Below are positions 25,432-34,773 of a DNA stretch of 64,000 bases, one piece after another (the stretch's first letter is position 1; each line of letters opens with the position of its first letter). The notes beneath the pieces were generated by a model. It made no database searches. It was not told the origin of the DNA and was given only the letters and a program-made list of their open reading frames with translations. Source of the stretch: Azonexaceae bacterium (GTDB lineage Bacteria > Pseudomonadota > Gammaproteobacteria > Burkholderiales > Rhodocyclaceae). A program made the translations under genes and the position numbers. The stretch is taken from contig JAAXVL010000004.1 of the NCBI GenBank assembly GCA_013335535.1, positions 124,001 through 188,000 of the forward strand. The letters run 5' to 3'.

Positions 25432-26312
25432 TTTTTCATCGTCAGCCAGATGCCTGAGAAAATCAGGGCAATGCCGAAGTAGTGGTACCAGAACGGAATT
25501 TCTCCGAGGAACAGGAAGGAGAGCAGTGTCCCGAAAACCGGCATGAGATGGATGAACAGGCTGGCCTTGTTGGCGCCGACTTCGGCGACGCCCTTGTTGT
25601 AGAAGATGTAGCCGAGGAAGCTCGGGAAGATGCCGACGTAGGCTAGCGCGCTTAGTGAGCCGAGGTGAATGTTGATGTGCCGGCCGTGCGCCAGATCCCA
25701 GGCGTAGGCCGGGCCGAGGGCGGCGAGGCCGATGACGGTGGTGGCGCCGAGCATCAGCATCGGATGCACGCCGGCCGGGCGCCAGGCCAGAGCCACTGTG
25801 TAGATGGCCCAGTCGAGCACGGCGACGAGCATCCAGACGTCGCCGATGTTGAGGTTGAGATGGGCGAGCACCGCCAGATCGCCACGCGAGACGATGGTCA
25901 GCGCGCCGCACAGCGAAATGACGACGCCGATGCCTTCGACCCGCCGCAGATGCTTGCCGAGAAAGGCCCAGGAGATGGCGATGGTGGCGATCGGCACGAA
26001 GGAGTTGAGCAGCGCTGCATTGGTCGCGCTGGTGTCCTGCAGGGCGATGTAGGCAAAGGTGTTGTAGCCGCCGACGCCGAGCAGACCGAGGACGAGCAAG
26101 GGGCGCCAACCTTTTTTCAGCAGCGGCCATTGGGTTTTGAGGTGGGGCAGGGCGAGCGGCAGGATCAGCACGAGGGCGATCATCCAGCGCCAGAAAGCCA
26201 TGGTCAGCGGCGAAATATCGTCCCGGATTCCGCGGCCGACGACCATGTTGCCCGACCAGAAAAGAACGGTCAGGATCAGCAGCAGATAGGGGTTGGCGAA
26301 CAGTTTTTTCAT
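25428..26312 (-). CDS. EamA/DMT-family transporter
   Basis: A 294-aa inner-membrane protein with about ten hydrophobic segments in two repeats, typical of the drug/metabolite transporter superfamily (EamA). The N-terminal repeat begins LLILTVLFWSGNMVVGRG, and the second ends with a Pro-Val-Phe-Gly segment and LGEIPFWYHYFG. Substrate cannot be told. It is cotranscribed with mtfA through a 4-bp overlap. Confidence 0.9.
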   Translation of the reverse strand: MKKLFANPYLLLILTVLFWSGNMVVGRGIRDDISPLTMAFWRWMIALVLILPLALPHLKTQWPLLKKGWRPLLVLGLLGVGGYNTFAYIALQDTSATNAALLNSFVPIATIAISWAFLGKHLRRVEGIGVVISLCGALTIVSRGDLAVLAHLNLNIGDVWMLVAVLDWAIYTVALAWRPAGVHPMLMLGATTVIGLAALGPAYAWDLAHGRHINIHLGSLSALAYVGIFPSFLGYIFYNKGVAEVGANKASLFIHLMPVFGTLLSFLFLGEIPFWYHYFGIALIFSGIWLTMKK

Positions 26313-26407
26313 CGTCGCCGGATTATGCCTGATCGGGCCATGGCCGTGGCTCGGGCAATTTGGCGCTGGTCATGCCGGCCCCGGGAGATCGGTCTTATAA
26401 TTGCGCC

Positions 26408-28630
26408 ATGGTTTCCGTCGTCCATTCTGTCGCCTCGCAAAGCGACTTCGAACAGTTCCTGGCCACGCTGGCCGAAGGGCTTGCCCCCGCCGATGCGGAG
26501 CGTCTCAAATCGGCCGTCGAGTACGCCTGGACCACCTACGGCGAACGCACCCTGGGCAGCGGCGAGCGCATCTGGTCCCACGCGCTGGGCATGGCCGTCA
26601 TCATCACCGGTCTCAAGCTCGACGTCGAGTCGCGTATTGCGGCTCTGCTTTTCGCTATTCCTGCTCAGGACGAGCACGGCATTGCCAGCATAGAAACGCG
26701 CTTCGGCAAGCCGGCGGCACATCTCGTGCAGGGTATTTCGCGCCTCAACAAATTGCGGCCGATTGCCAAGGGTTTTGTCGCCACCAACGTCGAGGCCGGC
26801 GAGATCAATCCGGTCGAAATGAAGGCGCAGATCGAAGTGCTGCGCAAGATGCTGCTGGCCATGGTCGAGGATATTCGCGTCGTGCTGCTGCGTCTGGCCA
26901 GCCGGACGCAGACCCTGCGTTTCTACGCGGCCAATCCAGACGATCTGCGCGTGCAAGTGGCGCGTGAAACGCTCGAACTCTATTCGCCGCTGGCCAACCG
27001 GCTTGGCGTCTGGGAGCTGAAGTGGGAACTGGAGGACTTGTCCTTCCGCTTCATTCACCCGGATATCTACAAGAAGCTGGCCAAGCTTCTCGACGAAAAA
27101 CGCAGCGAGCGCGAGCAGTTCATCGTCGATGCCGTGGCCAGGGTGCGTGAGGAGCTTGAAGCGGCCGGCGTGCACAACGCCGAGGTTTATGGCCGGCCGA
27201 AGCACATCTACAGCATCTGGAACAAGATGCGCAAAAAAGGCGTCGAGTTCTCGGAAGTCTATGATGTGCGGGCCCTGCGCATCATCGTCGATGACCTGCG
27301 CGAGTGTTACACCGCACTCGGCATCGTGCACAACCTGTGGCTGCCGATCCCCAAGGAATTCGATGATTACATCTCGAATCCCAAGGGCAACAACTATCGC
27401 TCGCTGCATACTGCCGTGCGTTGCCCGGACGGGCGCAGCCTGGAAATCCAGATTCGCACCTGGGAAATGCACAAGCACGCCGAACTCGGCGTTGCCGCCC
27501 ACTGGCGCTACAAGGAAGGCAGCAAGCGGACGACCGAGGACGACTACGACGAAAAGATCGCCTGGCTGCGTCAACTGCTGACCTGGAAGGACGAAGTCGC
27601 CGACAGTTCGGACTGGGTCAAGCACTACAAGCAGGCGGCGCTCGACGAAACCATCTACGTCATCACGCCGCAGGGCAAGGTGGTCGACCTGCCGGCCGGC
27701 TCGACGCCGGTCGATTTCGCCTACCGCGTGCATACCGATCTTGGCCACCGTTGCCGGGGCGCAAAGATTGCCGGCCATCTGGTTCCGCTCAACACGGCGC
27801 TGGAAACCGGGCAGGAAGTCGAGATTGTCACCGCCAAGGTCGGCGGTCCGTCGCGCGACTGGCTCAACCCGCTGCTTGGCTACATCCATACCAAGAGCGC
27901 CCGGGTCAAGGTGCGCGCCTGGTTTTCCAATCTGGCGCTCGAAGAAACGCTGAGCGAAGGCCGTAGCTTGATCGCCAAGGAATTGCAGCGGGCCGGCCAG
28001 ACCGGGGCCAATATCGAAGAGTTGTCGCACAAGCTCGGTTTTGCCAAGGCCGATGACCTGTACATTGCGGCTGCCCGTGGCGATCTCAATCAGCGGCAAT
28101 TCCAGGCAGTTGCCAAGGGCGGCGACCTGCTGGCCGAAACGCAATTGCCGGACGAGGTGGTGGCCAAGCCGAGCAAGCCGGTCCAGGGCAACCAGGGCAT
28201 CCTCATCGTTGGCGTCGACAAGCTGCTGACCCAGCTCGCCCGTTGCTGCAAACCGGCCCCGCCCGACGAAATCCAGGGGTTCATCACGCGTGGCAAGGGC
28301 ATTTCCATCCACCGCATGGACTGCCCCAATTTTTCCAATCTTGCCGCCCTGCACCCGGAACGGGTCATCGAAACCGATTGGGGCCTGACGACGACTGGCG
28401 TCTTTGCCGCCGACATCATTGTCGATGCGCATGACCGCCAGGGCCTGCTGCGCGACATTTCCGAAATCTTCACGCGCGAGCGGCTCAACGTCGTCGGCGT
28501 CAATACGCAATCGAAACAGGGCAAGGCGCACATGAGCTTTACCGTCGAGATCACCAACCTGCAGCAAATGCAGAAGACGCTGACGCTGATCCACGAGGTC
28601 GAAGGCGTCGTCGGCGTGCGTCGCGCCTGA
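26408..28630 (+). CDS. relA: RelA, ppGpp synthetase
   Basis: A 740-aa RelA/SpoT homologue that makes (p)ppGpp from GTP or GDP and ATP. The HD hydrolase domain lacks the His-Asp motif (the region reads ALLFAIPAQDEHG), and the synthetase domain has EFDDYISNPKGNNYRSLHT. EFDD at this site is characteristic of RelA, while bifunctional SpoT/Rel enzymes have an Arg-x-Lys-Asp version. TGS (VVDLPAGSTPVDFAY), the zinc-finger/conserved Cys region (LARCCKPAPPDEI) and a C-terminal ACT domain follow. ATG 26408 fits the usual RelA N-terminus; a GTG at 26360 is also in frame. No strong ribosome-binding site is seen. Confidence 0.93.
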   Translation: MVSVVHSVASQSDFEQFLATLAEGLAPADAERLKSAVEYAWTTYGERTLGSGERIWSHALGMAVIITGLKLDVESRIAALLFAIPAQDEHGIASIETRFGKPAAHLVQGISRLNKLRPIAKGFVATNVEAGEINPVEMKAQIEVLRKMLLAMVEDIRVVLLRLASRTQTLRFYAANPDDLRVQVARETLELYSPLANRLGVWELKWELEDLSFRFIHPDIYKKLAKLLDEKRSEREQFIVDAVARVREELEAAGVHNAEVYGRPKHIYSIWNKMRKKGVEFSEVYDVRALRIIVDDLRECYTALGIVHNLWLPIPKEFDDYISNPKGNNYRSLHTAVRCPDGRSLEIQIRTWEMHKHAELGVAAHWRYKEGSKRTTEDDYDEKIAWLRQLLTWKDEVADSSDWVKHYKQAALDETIYVITPQGKVVDLPAGSTPVDFAYRVHTDLGHRCRGAKIAGHLVPLNTALETGQEVEIVTAKVGGPSRDWLNPLLGYIHTKSARVKVRAWFSNLALEETLSEGRSLIAKELQRAGQTGANIEELSHKLGFAKADDLYIAAARGDLNQRQFQAVAKGGDLLAETQLPDEVVAKPSKPVQGNQGILIVGVDKLLTQLARCCKPAPPDEIQGFITRGKGISIHRMDCPNFSNLAALHPERVIETDWGLTTTGVFAADIIVDAHDRQGLLRDISEIFTRERLNVVGVNTQSKQGKAHMSFTVEITNLQQMQKTLTLIHEVEGVVGVRRA

Positions 28631-28655
28631 GCCTTTGGGCTAACCGGGAGAAAGC

Positions 28656-28835
28656 ATGAAAGGTAATTTCGCGGCCATCGCCCTGATCGGCATCGGTGCC
28701 ATCGCGCTGGCCGTTAATCTCGACCTGTTCGAACTCGATCTGGTCGGGTTGATCAAGAAATGGTGGCCGCTCGTGCTGATAGTGCTGGGCGTCGGCTTGT
28801 TTTTTACGCCGGATCAGGGTGGGAAGCGCAGCTGA
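28656..28835 (+). CDS. Small two-helix membrane protein (LiaI/LiaF-like region)
   Basis: A 59-aa protein starting MKGNFAAIALIGIGAIALAV. It has two hydrophobic helices separated by a short loop with Lys-Lys-Trp-Trp-Pro (KKWWPLVLIVLGVGLFF), the pattern of the LiaI-LiaF-like transmembrane region. GGGAG lies upstream of ATG 28656. It follows relA by 25 bp and may be cotranscribed. Function unknown. Confidence 0.75.
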   Translation: MKGNFAAIALIGIGAIALAVNLDLFELDLVGLIKKWWPLVLIVLGVGLFFTPDQGGKRS

Positions 28836-28952
28836 TCCGGTTGCCTGGCTTTGCTGCAGACCTGGCTGGGGCCGCTATGGCGGTCCGCAAAATCGTTTTG
28901 CATGGGCGCGGCAGTAGAATCCAGTTCTTCATCCCTTGTCGTCTGCGTTCGT

Positions 28953-29789
28953 ATGCCTTTGTCTGAAACGCATTTCCCGTTCTTCCGGCCGCTGGCGCTG
29001 GCAGCGCTTTGTTTGCTGGCCATCACGCAGCCGGCGTCTGCCGCTGAGCTATCGACATCGGCCCGGTCGCGGCTGTTTCTGGACAAGAAGGATCCGCCGC
29101 CGAAAGTCACGCCCATGCAATGGGACCAGCCGGAGAGTTACGACAGTCCGGCAAGCCTGGTCGAGGAGCTGCCCCCGGCTGTCCTTGACCTGTTGGGCTT
29201 CACGCCGCTGCGCATCGAACCGGCGCCCCCCATGACGCCGCGCATCCAGGTCATCGCCACCGGTCTGGTGTCCGCGGAAAATGGCGTCAAGGCCGGTTTG
29301 TCCTTCGCTCGCCGCGCCACGCCTGACGGCGTGTGCCGGGTGTTCGTCTCGAAAGAGAGTGCTGTCGCCCTGGACGATACAACCTTCGTGCAATGGCATG
29401 AGCGGGCGCATTGCGACCGGGGCTACAAGGACAGGGAACTGGAGGAGAGCAAGGCCAATGTCCAGGGTTACCTGATGATGGCCAAGACCGGTGACCTTTG
29501 GTACGCGTGGCAGTCCATCGATAATCGGGCGCGGCTCATCGGTGGCAACAAGCCGTTTTTTGCGCCCTACCTGCTGGGCTACCGGGTGGCCAGCGCTACC
29601 GTTCTGCCGTTATTGAAACGGCGTGGAGGGCCAAAGCAGGAGCTCGGGTACGAGCTCGTCACCCTTCTTACGGGCATGAGTGAGCGACAGGTCAATGCAC
29701 TCGCCATGCTGTTGGTGGAAGACGCCAAACGCAAACAGCTCGATGGCAAGCCCTGGACGCCTTTTCAGAACGCCACTGCACCGGATTGA
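28953..29789 (+). CDS. Exported hypothetical protein with HExxH-like motif
   Basis: A 278-aa protein with a signal peptide ending near ITQPASAAEL. The middle contains QWHERAHCD; HERAH fits the zinc-protease HExxH pattern, and a conserved-looking Glu follows 15-20 residues later (DRELEESKAN). This hints at a periplasmic metallopeptidase but no family is recognised. ATG 28953 begins the signal peptide; the frame is open further upstream without a signal. Immediately downstream lies one copy of the dispersed 30-bp repeat and then the convergent ppk gene. Confidence 0.65.
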   Translation: MPLSETHFPFFRPLALAALCLLAITQPASAAELSTSARSRLFLDKKDPPPKVTPMQWDQPESYDSPASLVEELPPAVLDLLGFTPLRIEPAPPMTPRIQVIATGLVSAENGVKAGLSFARRATPDGVCRVFVSKESAVALDDTTFVQWHERAHCDRGYKDRELEESKANVQGYLMMAKTGDLWYAWQSIDNRARLIGGNKPFFAPYLLGYRVASATVLPLLKRRGGPKQELGYELVTLLTGMSERQVNALAMLLVEDAKRKQLDGKPWTPFQNATAPD

Positions 29790-29810
29790 TTGCGGTCGGC
29801 AAGCGGCATT

Positions 29811-29845
29811 CCATTTTTTGCCATTTTTTCGGGTTGACCGTGGAA
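29811..29845 (-). repeat. Dispersed 30-bp repeat, copy A (intergenic)
   Basis: On the minus strand it reads CCACGGTCAACC then CGAAAAAATGGCAAAAAATGG. It lies in the 63-bp gap between the HExxH protein gene and the end of ppk. It is the only copy in this orientation. Confidence 0.85.
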
Positions 29846-29852
29846 GTCCCGA

Positions 29853-31934
29853 TCAGCTGGTGCCGAGCGTCACCATCAGTTCGCCCTGCGCGTTGTGCGG
29901 TTTGCTGCGCGACGAGCGGCGGCGCTGGTAGGCACCCTGGCTGTTCATTTCCCAGCCTTGCTGGTTGTCGGCCAGGTAGAACTTGAGACCTTCGGTGATG
30001 ACGCGTTTCTTGAGCTTGGGGTCGAGGATGGGGAAGGCGAGTTCGATGCGCTTGAAAAAATTGCGCTCCATCCAGTCGGCGCTCGACAGATAGACCGTTT
30101 CCTTGCCGCCGGCCAGGAAGTAGAAAATCCGGTGGTGTTCGAGGAAGCGGCCGATGATGGAGCGGACGCGAATTTTATCGGACAGCCCCGGCACGCCGGG
30201 ACGCAGCGCGCAAACGCCACGGACGATGAGATCGACCTCGACGCCGGCCTGCGAGGCCTGGTAGAGCGCGTCGATGACTTCCGGTTCGAGCAGGGCGTTC
30301 ATCTTGCCGACGATGCGCGCCTTGCCGCCGGCACGCGCGATGTCGGCTTCGGACTTGATCGCCGCGACAATGTTCGGCTGGAGCGTGAACGGGGCCTGCC
30401 ACAGGTGTTTGAGCGTGCGCGCCTTGCCCAGCCCGGTCAGCTGCTTGAACACTTCGCTGACGTCGTTGGTGATTTCCTCGTTGGCTGTCAGCAGGCCGAA
30501 ATCGGAATAGAGGCGGGCAGTGCGCGGGTGGTAGTTGCCGGTGCCGAGGTGGGCGTAGCGTTTGAGGCCGCCGTCTTCGCGGCGCACGATGAGCAGGGCC
30601 TTAGCGTGGGTCTTGTAGCCGACGACACCATAAACGACGTGGGCGCCGACGTCTTCGAGCTTGGTCGCCCAGCTGATGTTGGCCTCTTCGTCAAAACGCG
30701 CCATGAGCTCGACGACGACGGTAACTTCCTTGCCGTTCTGGGCGGCGCGGATCAGCGACTCCATGAGTACCGAGTCGGTGCCGGTGCGGTAAACCGTCAT
30801 CTTGATGGCCACTACCGCGGGGTCGGTCGCCGCCTGGTTGAGAAACTCGATGACCGGTGCGAACGACTGGTAGGGGTGGTGGAGCAGGACGTCGGTCTTG
30901 CGGATGGTGTCGAAAATATTGACGCCCTTGCCGACGACCTTGGGCAGGCCGGGCACGAAGGGGCGGAATTTCATGTCCGGGCGATCGACCCAGTCGGGCA
31001 CCTGCATGAGACGGACGAGATTGACCGGGCCATTGACGCGGAAAAGATCGGCTGGCTTGAGGGCAAACTGGGCGAGCAGGAACTCGGCCATCGACTCCGA
31101 ACAGTTGTTGGCGACTTCGAGGCGCACGGCGTTGCCGAAGTGGCGTTGCGGCAGTTCGCCCTGCAGCTTGGTGCGCAGGTTGGTAACTTCTTCCTCGTCG
31201 ACGAAGAGGTCGGAGTTGCGCGTCGCACGGAACTGGTAGCAGCCAAGCACGGTCATGCCGGTGAACAGCTCACCGACGAATTCATGCAGGATCGATGACA
31301 GGAAAACGAAGCCGTATTCGCAGCCGGCCAGTTCTTCCGGCAACTGGATGACGCGCGGCAGGACGCGCGGCGCCTGGACGATGGCGGCGTTGGAACTGCG
31401 TCCGAAGGCGTCCTTGCCTTCGAGTTCGATGGCGAAATTGAGGCTCTTGTTCAGCACTTTCGGGAAGGGGTGCGACGGGTCGAGCCCGATCGGCGTCAGC
31501 ACCGGCACCATTTCGCGCAGAAAATAATTGCGGATCCACTCGCGCTGCGCCTCGTTCCACGTCGAGCGACGCAGGAAGCGGATGCCCTGTTCGGCCAGCG
31601 CCGGCAGGATGATGTCGTTGAGGTGCTGGTACTGCTCGGTGACGATGGCGTGCGCCTCAGCCGAAACGAGGCGGTAGGCCTCCTGCGCCGTCTTGCCGTC
31701 GGTGGTGGTGACGGTGGCGTGCGCCTTGACCTGTTCCTTGAGGCCGGCCATGCGGATTTCAAAGAATTCGTCGAGGTTGCTCGAGACGATGCACAGAAAA
31801 CGCAGGCGCTCGAGCAGCGGCATGCGTTCGTCCTCGGCCTGGGCCAGAACGCGCCGGTTGAAGGCGAGCAGGCCGATTTCGCGGTTGAGGTAATTTTCGG
31901 GAGGGAAGCGGGGTTTGGGCAGCGGATGGGGCAT
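29853..31934 (-). CDS. ppk: Polyphosphate kinase 1
   Basis: A 693-aa PPK1, the usual length. It makes polyphosphate reversibly from ATP. The autophosphorylated His lies in HLGTGNYHPRTARLY, and the second conserved His in EHHRIFYFLAGG. The N-terminal domain (YLNREIGLLAFNRRVLAQA) and YLSSADWMERN near the end are typical. ATG 31934 (Met-Pro-His-Pro) fits the family; an in-frame ATG at 31982 is less likely. No ppx gene is adjacent. Copies of the dispersed repeat flank the gene on both sides. Confidence 0.95.
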   Translation of the reverse strand: MPHPLPKPRFPPENYLNREIGLLAFNRRVLAQAEDERMPLLERLRFLCIVSSNLDEFFEIRMAGLKEQVKAHATVTTTDGKTAQEAYRLVSAEAHAIVTEQYQHLNDIILPALAEQGIRFLRRSTWNEAQREWIRNYFLREMVPVLTPIGLDPSHPFPKVLNKSLNFAIELEGKDAFGRSSNAAIVQAPRVLPRVIQLPEELAGCEYGFVFLSSILHEFVGELFTGMTVLGCYQFRATRNSDLFVDEEEVTNLRTKLQGELPQRHFGNAVRLEVANNCSESMAEFLLAQFALKPADLFRVNGPVNLVRLMQVPDWVDRPDMKFRPFVPGLPKVVGKGVNIFDTIRKTDVLLHHPYQSFAPVIEFLNQAATDPAVVAIKMTVYRTGTDSVLMESLIRAAQNGKEVTVVVELMARFDEEANISWATKLEDVGAHVVYGVVGYKTHAKALLIVRREDGGLKRYAHLGTGNYHPRTARLYSDFGLLTANEEITNDVSEVFKQLTGLGKARTLKHLWQAPFTLQPNIVAAIKSEADIARAGGKARIVGKMNALLEPEVIDALYQASQAGVEVDLIVRGVCALRPGVPGLSDKIRVRSIIGRFLEHHRIFYFLAGGKETVYLSSADWMERNFFKRIELAFPILDPKLKKRVITEGLKFYLADNQQGWEMNSQGAYQRRRSSRSKPHNAQGELMVTLGTS

Positions 31935-32028
31935 CGCGCGATCTCCATGTCTTTTCTGAAGTATAGGCTTTAAGTCCATCATTTTGTTGCACTAAGATTA
32001 CAGCCAGATGACATCCGGTGGCTGTTTG

Positions 32029-32057
32029 CCACGGTCAACCGGAAATTCTGGCCAAAA
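32029..32057 (+). repeat. Dispersed 30-bp repeat, copy B (intergenic)
   Basis: CCACGGTCAACCGGAAATTC continues as TGGCCAAAA. It begins in the gap between menF and ppk and ends 3 bp from the menF stop codon. Confidence 0.85.
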
Positions 32058-32059
32058 TC

Positions 32060-33400
32060 TCAGGCGCGGCGACTGTCGCCGGTTTCAGGTGCGATCGGCG
32101 GGGCCAGTGCGGCGAGCAGGGTGCCCAGCTTGGCGGTGGTTTCAGCCAGTTCGTGCTGGGCGTCGGAGCCGGCGACGATGCCCGCTCCCGCCTGCAGTTC
32201 TGCGCTGTTGCCGGCCAGCAGGGCCGAGCGCAGGGCGACCGAGAACTCGCCGTTGCCATCTGCCGTCAGCAGGCCGATAGCGCCGCTGTACCAGCCGTTG
32301 CGCTGCTCGTTGTGCACCGCCAGCCAGGCTTGTGCGGCAGCGACGGGAAAGCCGCCGATGGCCGGCGTTGGGTGCAGGGCGCGGACCACATCGAACAGCG
32401 TCGTGCCCGGGCGGACGGTGGCGGCCACCCGGCTGCGCAGATGCAGCAGTTGGCCGGCCGCATGTTCCTGCGCCGGCTCGGCGACCGGTGGCTTTTCGCT
32501 GAATGGCGCCAGCGCCGCGCAAACGGCCTGGACGACCAGGGCCTGTTCGTGTCGGTTCTTGGTTTCGGACAGGGCTAGTGAACCGGGCCACGCGGTGCCG
32601 GCCAGCGCATCGGCTTCGACGTGCTGGCCGGCAAGGCGGACCAGGCGTTCCGGCGTCGCACCGACGAAGCTGTGCTGCTCGTTTCCGTAGGCGTAGACAA
32701 GGCTCGCCGGTTGTTGGGCGATGAGCTGGCCGAGTACCGCGGCGGCCGAAAACGGTGCGTCGGCTTCGATTTTCCGGCTGCGTGCGAGGACAATCTTGTC
32801 CACCCGGCCGGCCTCGATGTCGCGCAACGCAGCGTTGACGCGGCCGATCCAGGCCCGTTCGGCCAGGGCTTCGGGGCGGCTGGGGCGTTGTGACGGGGGG
32901 CTGGTGACGGCCGGCGTGGCCAGCCATTGCGGCCATTCGGCTGCCGCCTGGGCGAGGCGTCCGGCCGGCGCGCTGAGCGTAACCGAGCATTCGCCAGCGA
33001 CGGATTCGAGCAGGATGGCAGGGATGGCGAGCAGGGCGTTGGGCAGCGGCGCATTGTTGGCAGCGTCGAAGGCGAAGCCGGCAAACGCGAAGGCCGGCCC
33101 GTTGCGCCGCCAGTCCCGGCAAAAGCCGGCGAAGGCGTTGTCGAGCGCGGCGAGCCGGTTGGGGCCGGCACTCGTCACGTGCAGGGCATGGCCGATGGCC
33201 AGACGGTATTCGTCGTGATCGGGACGGGCGCGATACCAGTACGGGGCGGCGGCCGGGAGCTGTGTCAGCCAGTCGGTCGTGCCGCGGCCGAGCGCAAGAC
33301 GCAGGCTGACCGGGGCCGAGGCCGGGGCGCCGGCGGCCAGTGCTGCGAGTCGGCCTGACGTTTCCGGGGCGTTCAGGCAGCGGCGCAGGGCGTGGATCAT
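32060..33400 (-). CDS. menF: Isochorismate synthase (MenF-type)
   Basis: A 446-aa chorismate-binding enzyme. The C-terminal half holds the family motifs: VDKIVLARS, FVGATPERLVRL, ALAGTAWPG, ETKNRHEQALV, LRSRVAATV, LHPTPAIGGFP and GWYSGAIG. The Lys in VDKIVLARS is the general base expected for isochorismate synthases. The product would feed menaquinone synthesis, or salicylate or a siderophore. Start ATG 33400 overlaps the menE stop (ATGA), so it is coupled to the ligase and both probably serve menaquinone. The N-terminal half is Ala-rich and poorly conserved. Confidence 0.87.
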   Translation of the reverse strand: MIHALRRCLNAPETSGRLAALAAGAPASAPVSLRLALGRGTTDWLTQLPAAAPYWYRARPDHDEYRLAIGHALHVTSAGPNRLAALDNAFAGFCRDWRRNGPAFAFAGFAFDAANNAPLPNALLAIPAILLESVAGECSVTLSAPAGRLAQAAAEWPQWLATPAVTSPPSQRPSRPEALAERAWIGRVNAALRDIEAGRVDKIVLARSRKIEADAPFSAAAVLGQLIAQQPASLVYAYGNEQHSFVGATPERLVRLAGQHVEADALAGTAWPGSLALSETKNRHEQALVVQAVCAALAPFSEKPPVAEPAQEHAAGQLLHLRSRVAATVRPGTTLFDVVRALHPTPAIGGFPVAAAQAWLAVHNEQRNGWYSGAIGLLTADGNGEFSVALRSALLAGNSAELQAGAGIVAGSDAQHELAETTAKLGTLLAALAPPIAPETGDSRRA

Positions 33401-34662
33401 TGGCCGGCCTCGGCAGCGAGGCGGCGTAGCACCGCCCGTTCCAGCTTGCCGGTAGCATTGCGCGGCAAGCGGTCGACAGCGTGAATTTGGCGCGGCAGGG
33501 CGGCCGATGGCAGATGGCGGCGGGCGTGGGCGAGCAACTCGTCCGCAACGACGGGGCCGACGACGAGGGCGACGATGAGGTCGCCCCACACTGCGTCGGG
33601 CCGGCCGGTGACGGCGATATCGAGCACGCCCGGGCAGGCGGCGAGGCAGGATTCGATTTCCTGCGGATGCACGTTGCGGCCGCCGCTGATCAGCATGTCA
33701 TCAGCCCGGCCGAGGATGGTCAGACTACCGGCGGCGTCGATGCGGGCGAGGTCGCCGGTGGTCAGCCAGCCCTCGGCATCGATCCCGCTGCCGTCGAGAT
33801 AGCCGGCCATGACCTGCGGGCCGCGTACCTGGAGGCGGCCGTCGGCGGCCAGGCGAATCTCGTGGCCGGGCATCGGTCGGCCGACCAGTCCTTCATGCCA
33901 GGGGCCATCGGCCGGGTTGAACGTGGCGAACTGGGCAGCCGTTTCGCTCATGCCGTAGCTTGGGTGGAGCGGCCAGCCGGCGGCTACGGCCCGGTCGTAG
34001 AGCGTCCGGGCGAGCGCGGCGCCGCCGATCAGCGCGACGCGCAGGCTGGCCGGCGGTTTTGCTCCGAGATCGAGGAGCCGGGCAAGCATGGCAGGCACGA
34101 GTGAGATGTGGGTGACCGGCCGGTCGGCGAGGTCGGCCGCGACCCGTTCGGCGACGAAGCCGTCATGGAGTAGCACGGTGGCGCCGGCCCGGGCGCAGCG
34201 CCAGAGAATCGACTGGCCGCCGATGTGGTAGAGCGGCAGGCAGTTCAGCCAGAGGTCACCGGGGTGCAGCGGCAGGTGTTCGTTCGAGGCGGCCGCCGCG
34301 GCGTCGAGCTGGGCGTTGCCAAGCAGTACGGCACGCGGCTTTCCTTCGCTGCCGCTGGTGGCGATGATCAGCGCGACGTCGGCCAGCGGCGTGTTGTTCT
34401 CGGGCAGGGCATTGCCACGGTCAACCGGAAAAAACGCCCGATTTTGAAAACTGCAGGCGTAGGCGTGGCGCGCCAGATGCAGGCTGTCGCCAGCTTCGAT
34501 GATCATCCCCTGGCGGCAGGCAAGTTGGTCGGCCAGCGCGCGGCTGTCATCGACCATTTCGGCAAAACTGTAGCGCTGCCCGGCGTGCAGCAAGGCGCTG
34601 GCCCGCGGACTTTCGGCCGCGGCCAGTTGCAGGTGCTGGGCCAGAGAAATGGGGACTGCCAT
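33397..34662 (-). CDS. menE: O-succinylbenzoate-CoA ligase (MenE-like AMP-dependent synthetase)
   Basis: A 421-aa adenylate-forming enzyme, short as in MenE. The P-loop is IIATSGSEGKPRAV, then LPLYHIGGQSIL, SYGMSETAAQFA (A5), TTGDLARID (A7), LGRADDMLISGG (A8) and the terminal Lys in RNATGKLERAV (A10). Coupling with an isochorismate synthase by a 4-bp overlap supports a menaquinone role. ATG 34662 was chosen because sequence upstream does not look coding. Codons near residue 80 (FQNRAFFPVDRGN) derive from a copy of the dispersed repeat inserted in frame. Confidence 0.82.
   Translation of the reverse strand: MAVPISLAQHLQLAAAESPRASALLHAGQRYSFAEMVDDSRALADQLACRQGMIIEAGDSLHLARHAYACSFQNRAFFPVDRGNALPENNTPLADVALIIATSGSEGKPRAVLLGNAQLDAAAAASNEHLPLHPGDLWLNCLPLYHIGGQSILWRCARAGATVLLHDGFVAERVAADLADRPVTHISLVPAMLARLLDLGAKPPASLRVALIGGAALARTLYDRAVAAGWPLHPSYGMSETAAQFATFNPADGPWHEGLVGRPMPGHEIRLAADGRLQVRGPQVMAGYLDGSGIDAEGWLTTGDLARIDAAGSLTILGRADDMLISGGRNVHPQEIESCLAACPGVLDIAVTGRPDAVWGDLIVALVVGPVVADELLAHARRHLPSAALPRQIHAVDRLPRNATGKLERAVLRRLAAEAGQ
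34415..34450 (+). repeat. Dispersed 30-bp repeat, copy C (inside menE)
   Basis: CCACGGTCAACCGGAAAAAA continues as CGCCCGATTTTGAAAA. It is in frame on the opposite strand within menE and encodes AFFPVDRG. Confidence 0.85.
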
Positions 34663-34773
34663 AAGCGTTCGATTATAAATAGACCCGGACTGCGTCAAGG
34701 CAAGACAGATCAAGAAAATGCCTTACGATAGCAGCCTTCGAAGGGGCGGCGTGCCCCGCGTGGAGACGATTTG

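Noticed and set aside
25665..26693. A 342-codon plus-strand ORF across the EamA gene and the relA start
   Set aside because: Antisense to a membrane transporter gene, compositionally biased (His, Gly, Asp) and without motifs.
26408..27000. RelA hydrolase domain appearing damaged
   Set aside because: Loss of the His-Asp motif is normal for monofunctional RelA and agrees with the EFDD motif in the synthetase domain.
26309..28594. A 761-codon minus-strand ORF covering relA
   Set aside because: It is the mirror frame of a clear, full-length relA in high-GC DNA; its translation is low complexity and shows no domain.
29895..31298. A 467-codon plus-strand ORF inside ppk
   Set aside because: Antisense shadow of ppk, whose catalytic histidines and full length are present on the other strand.
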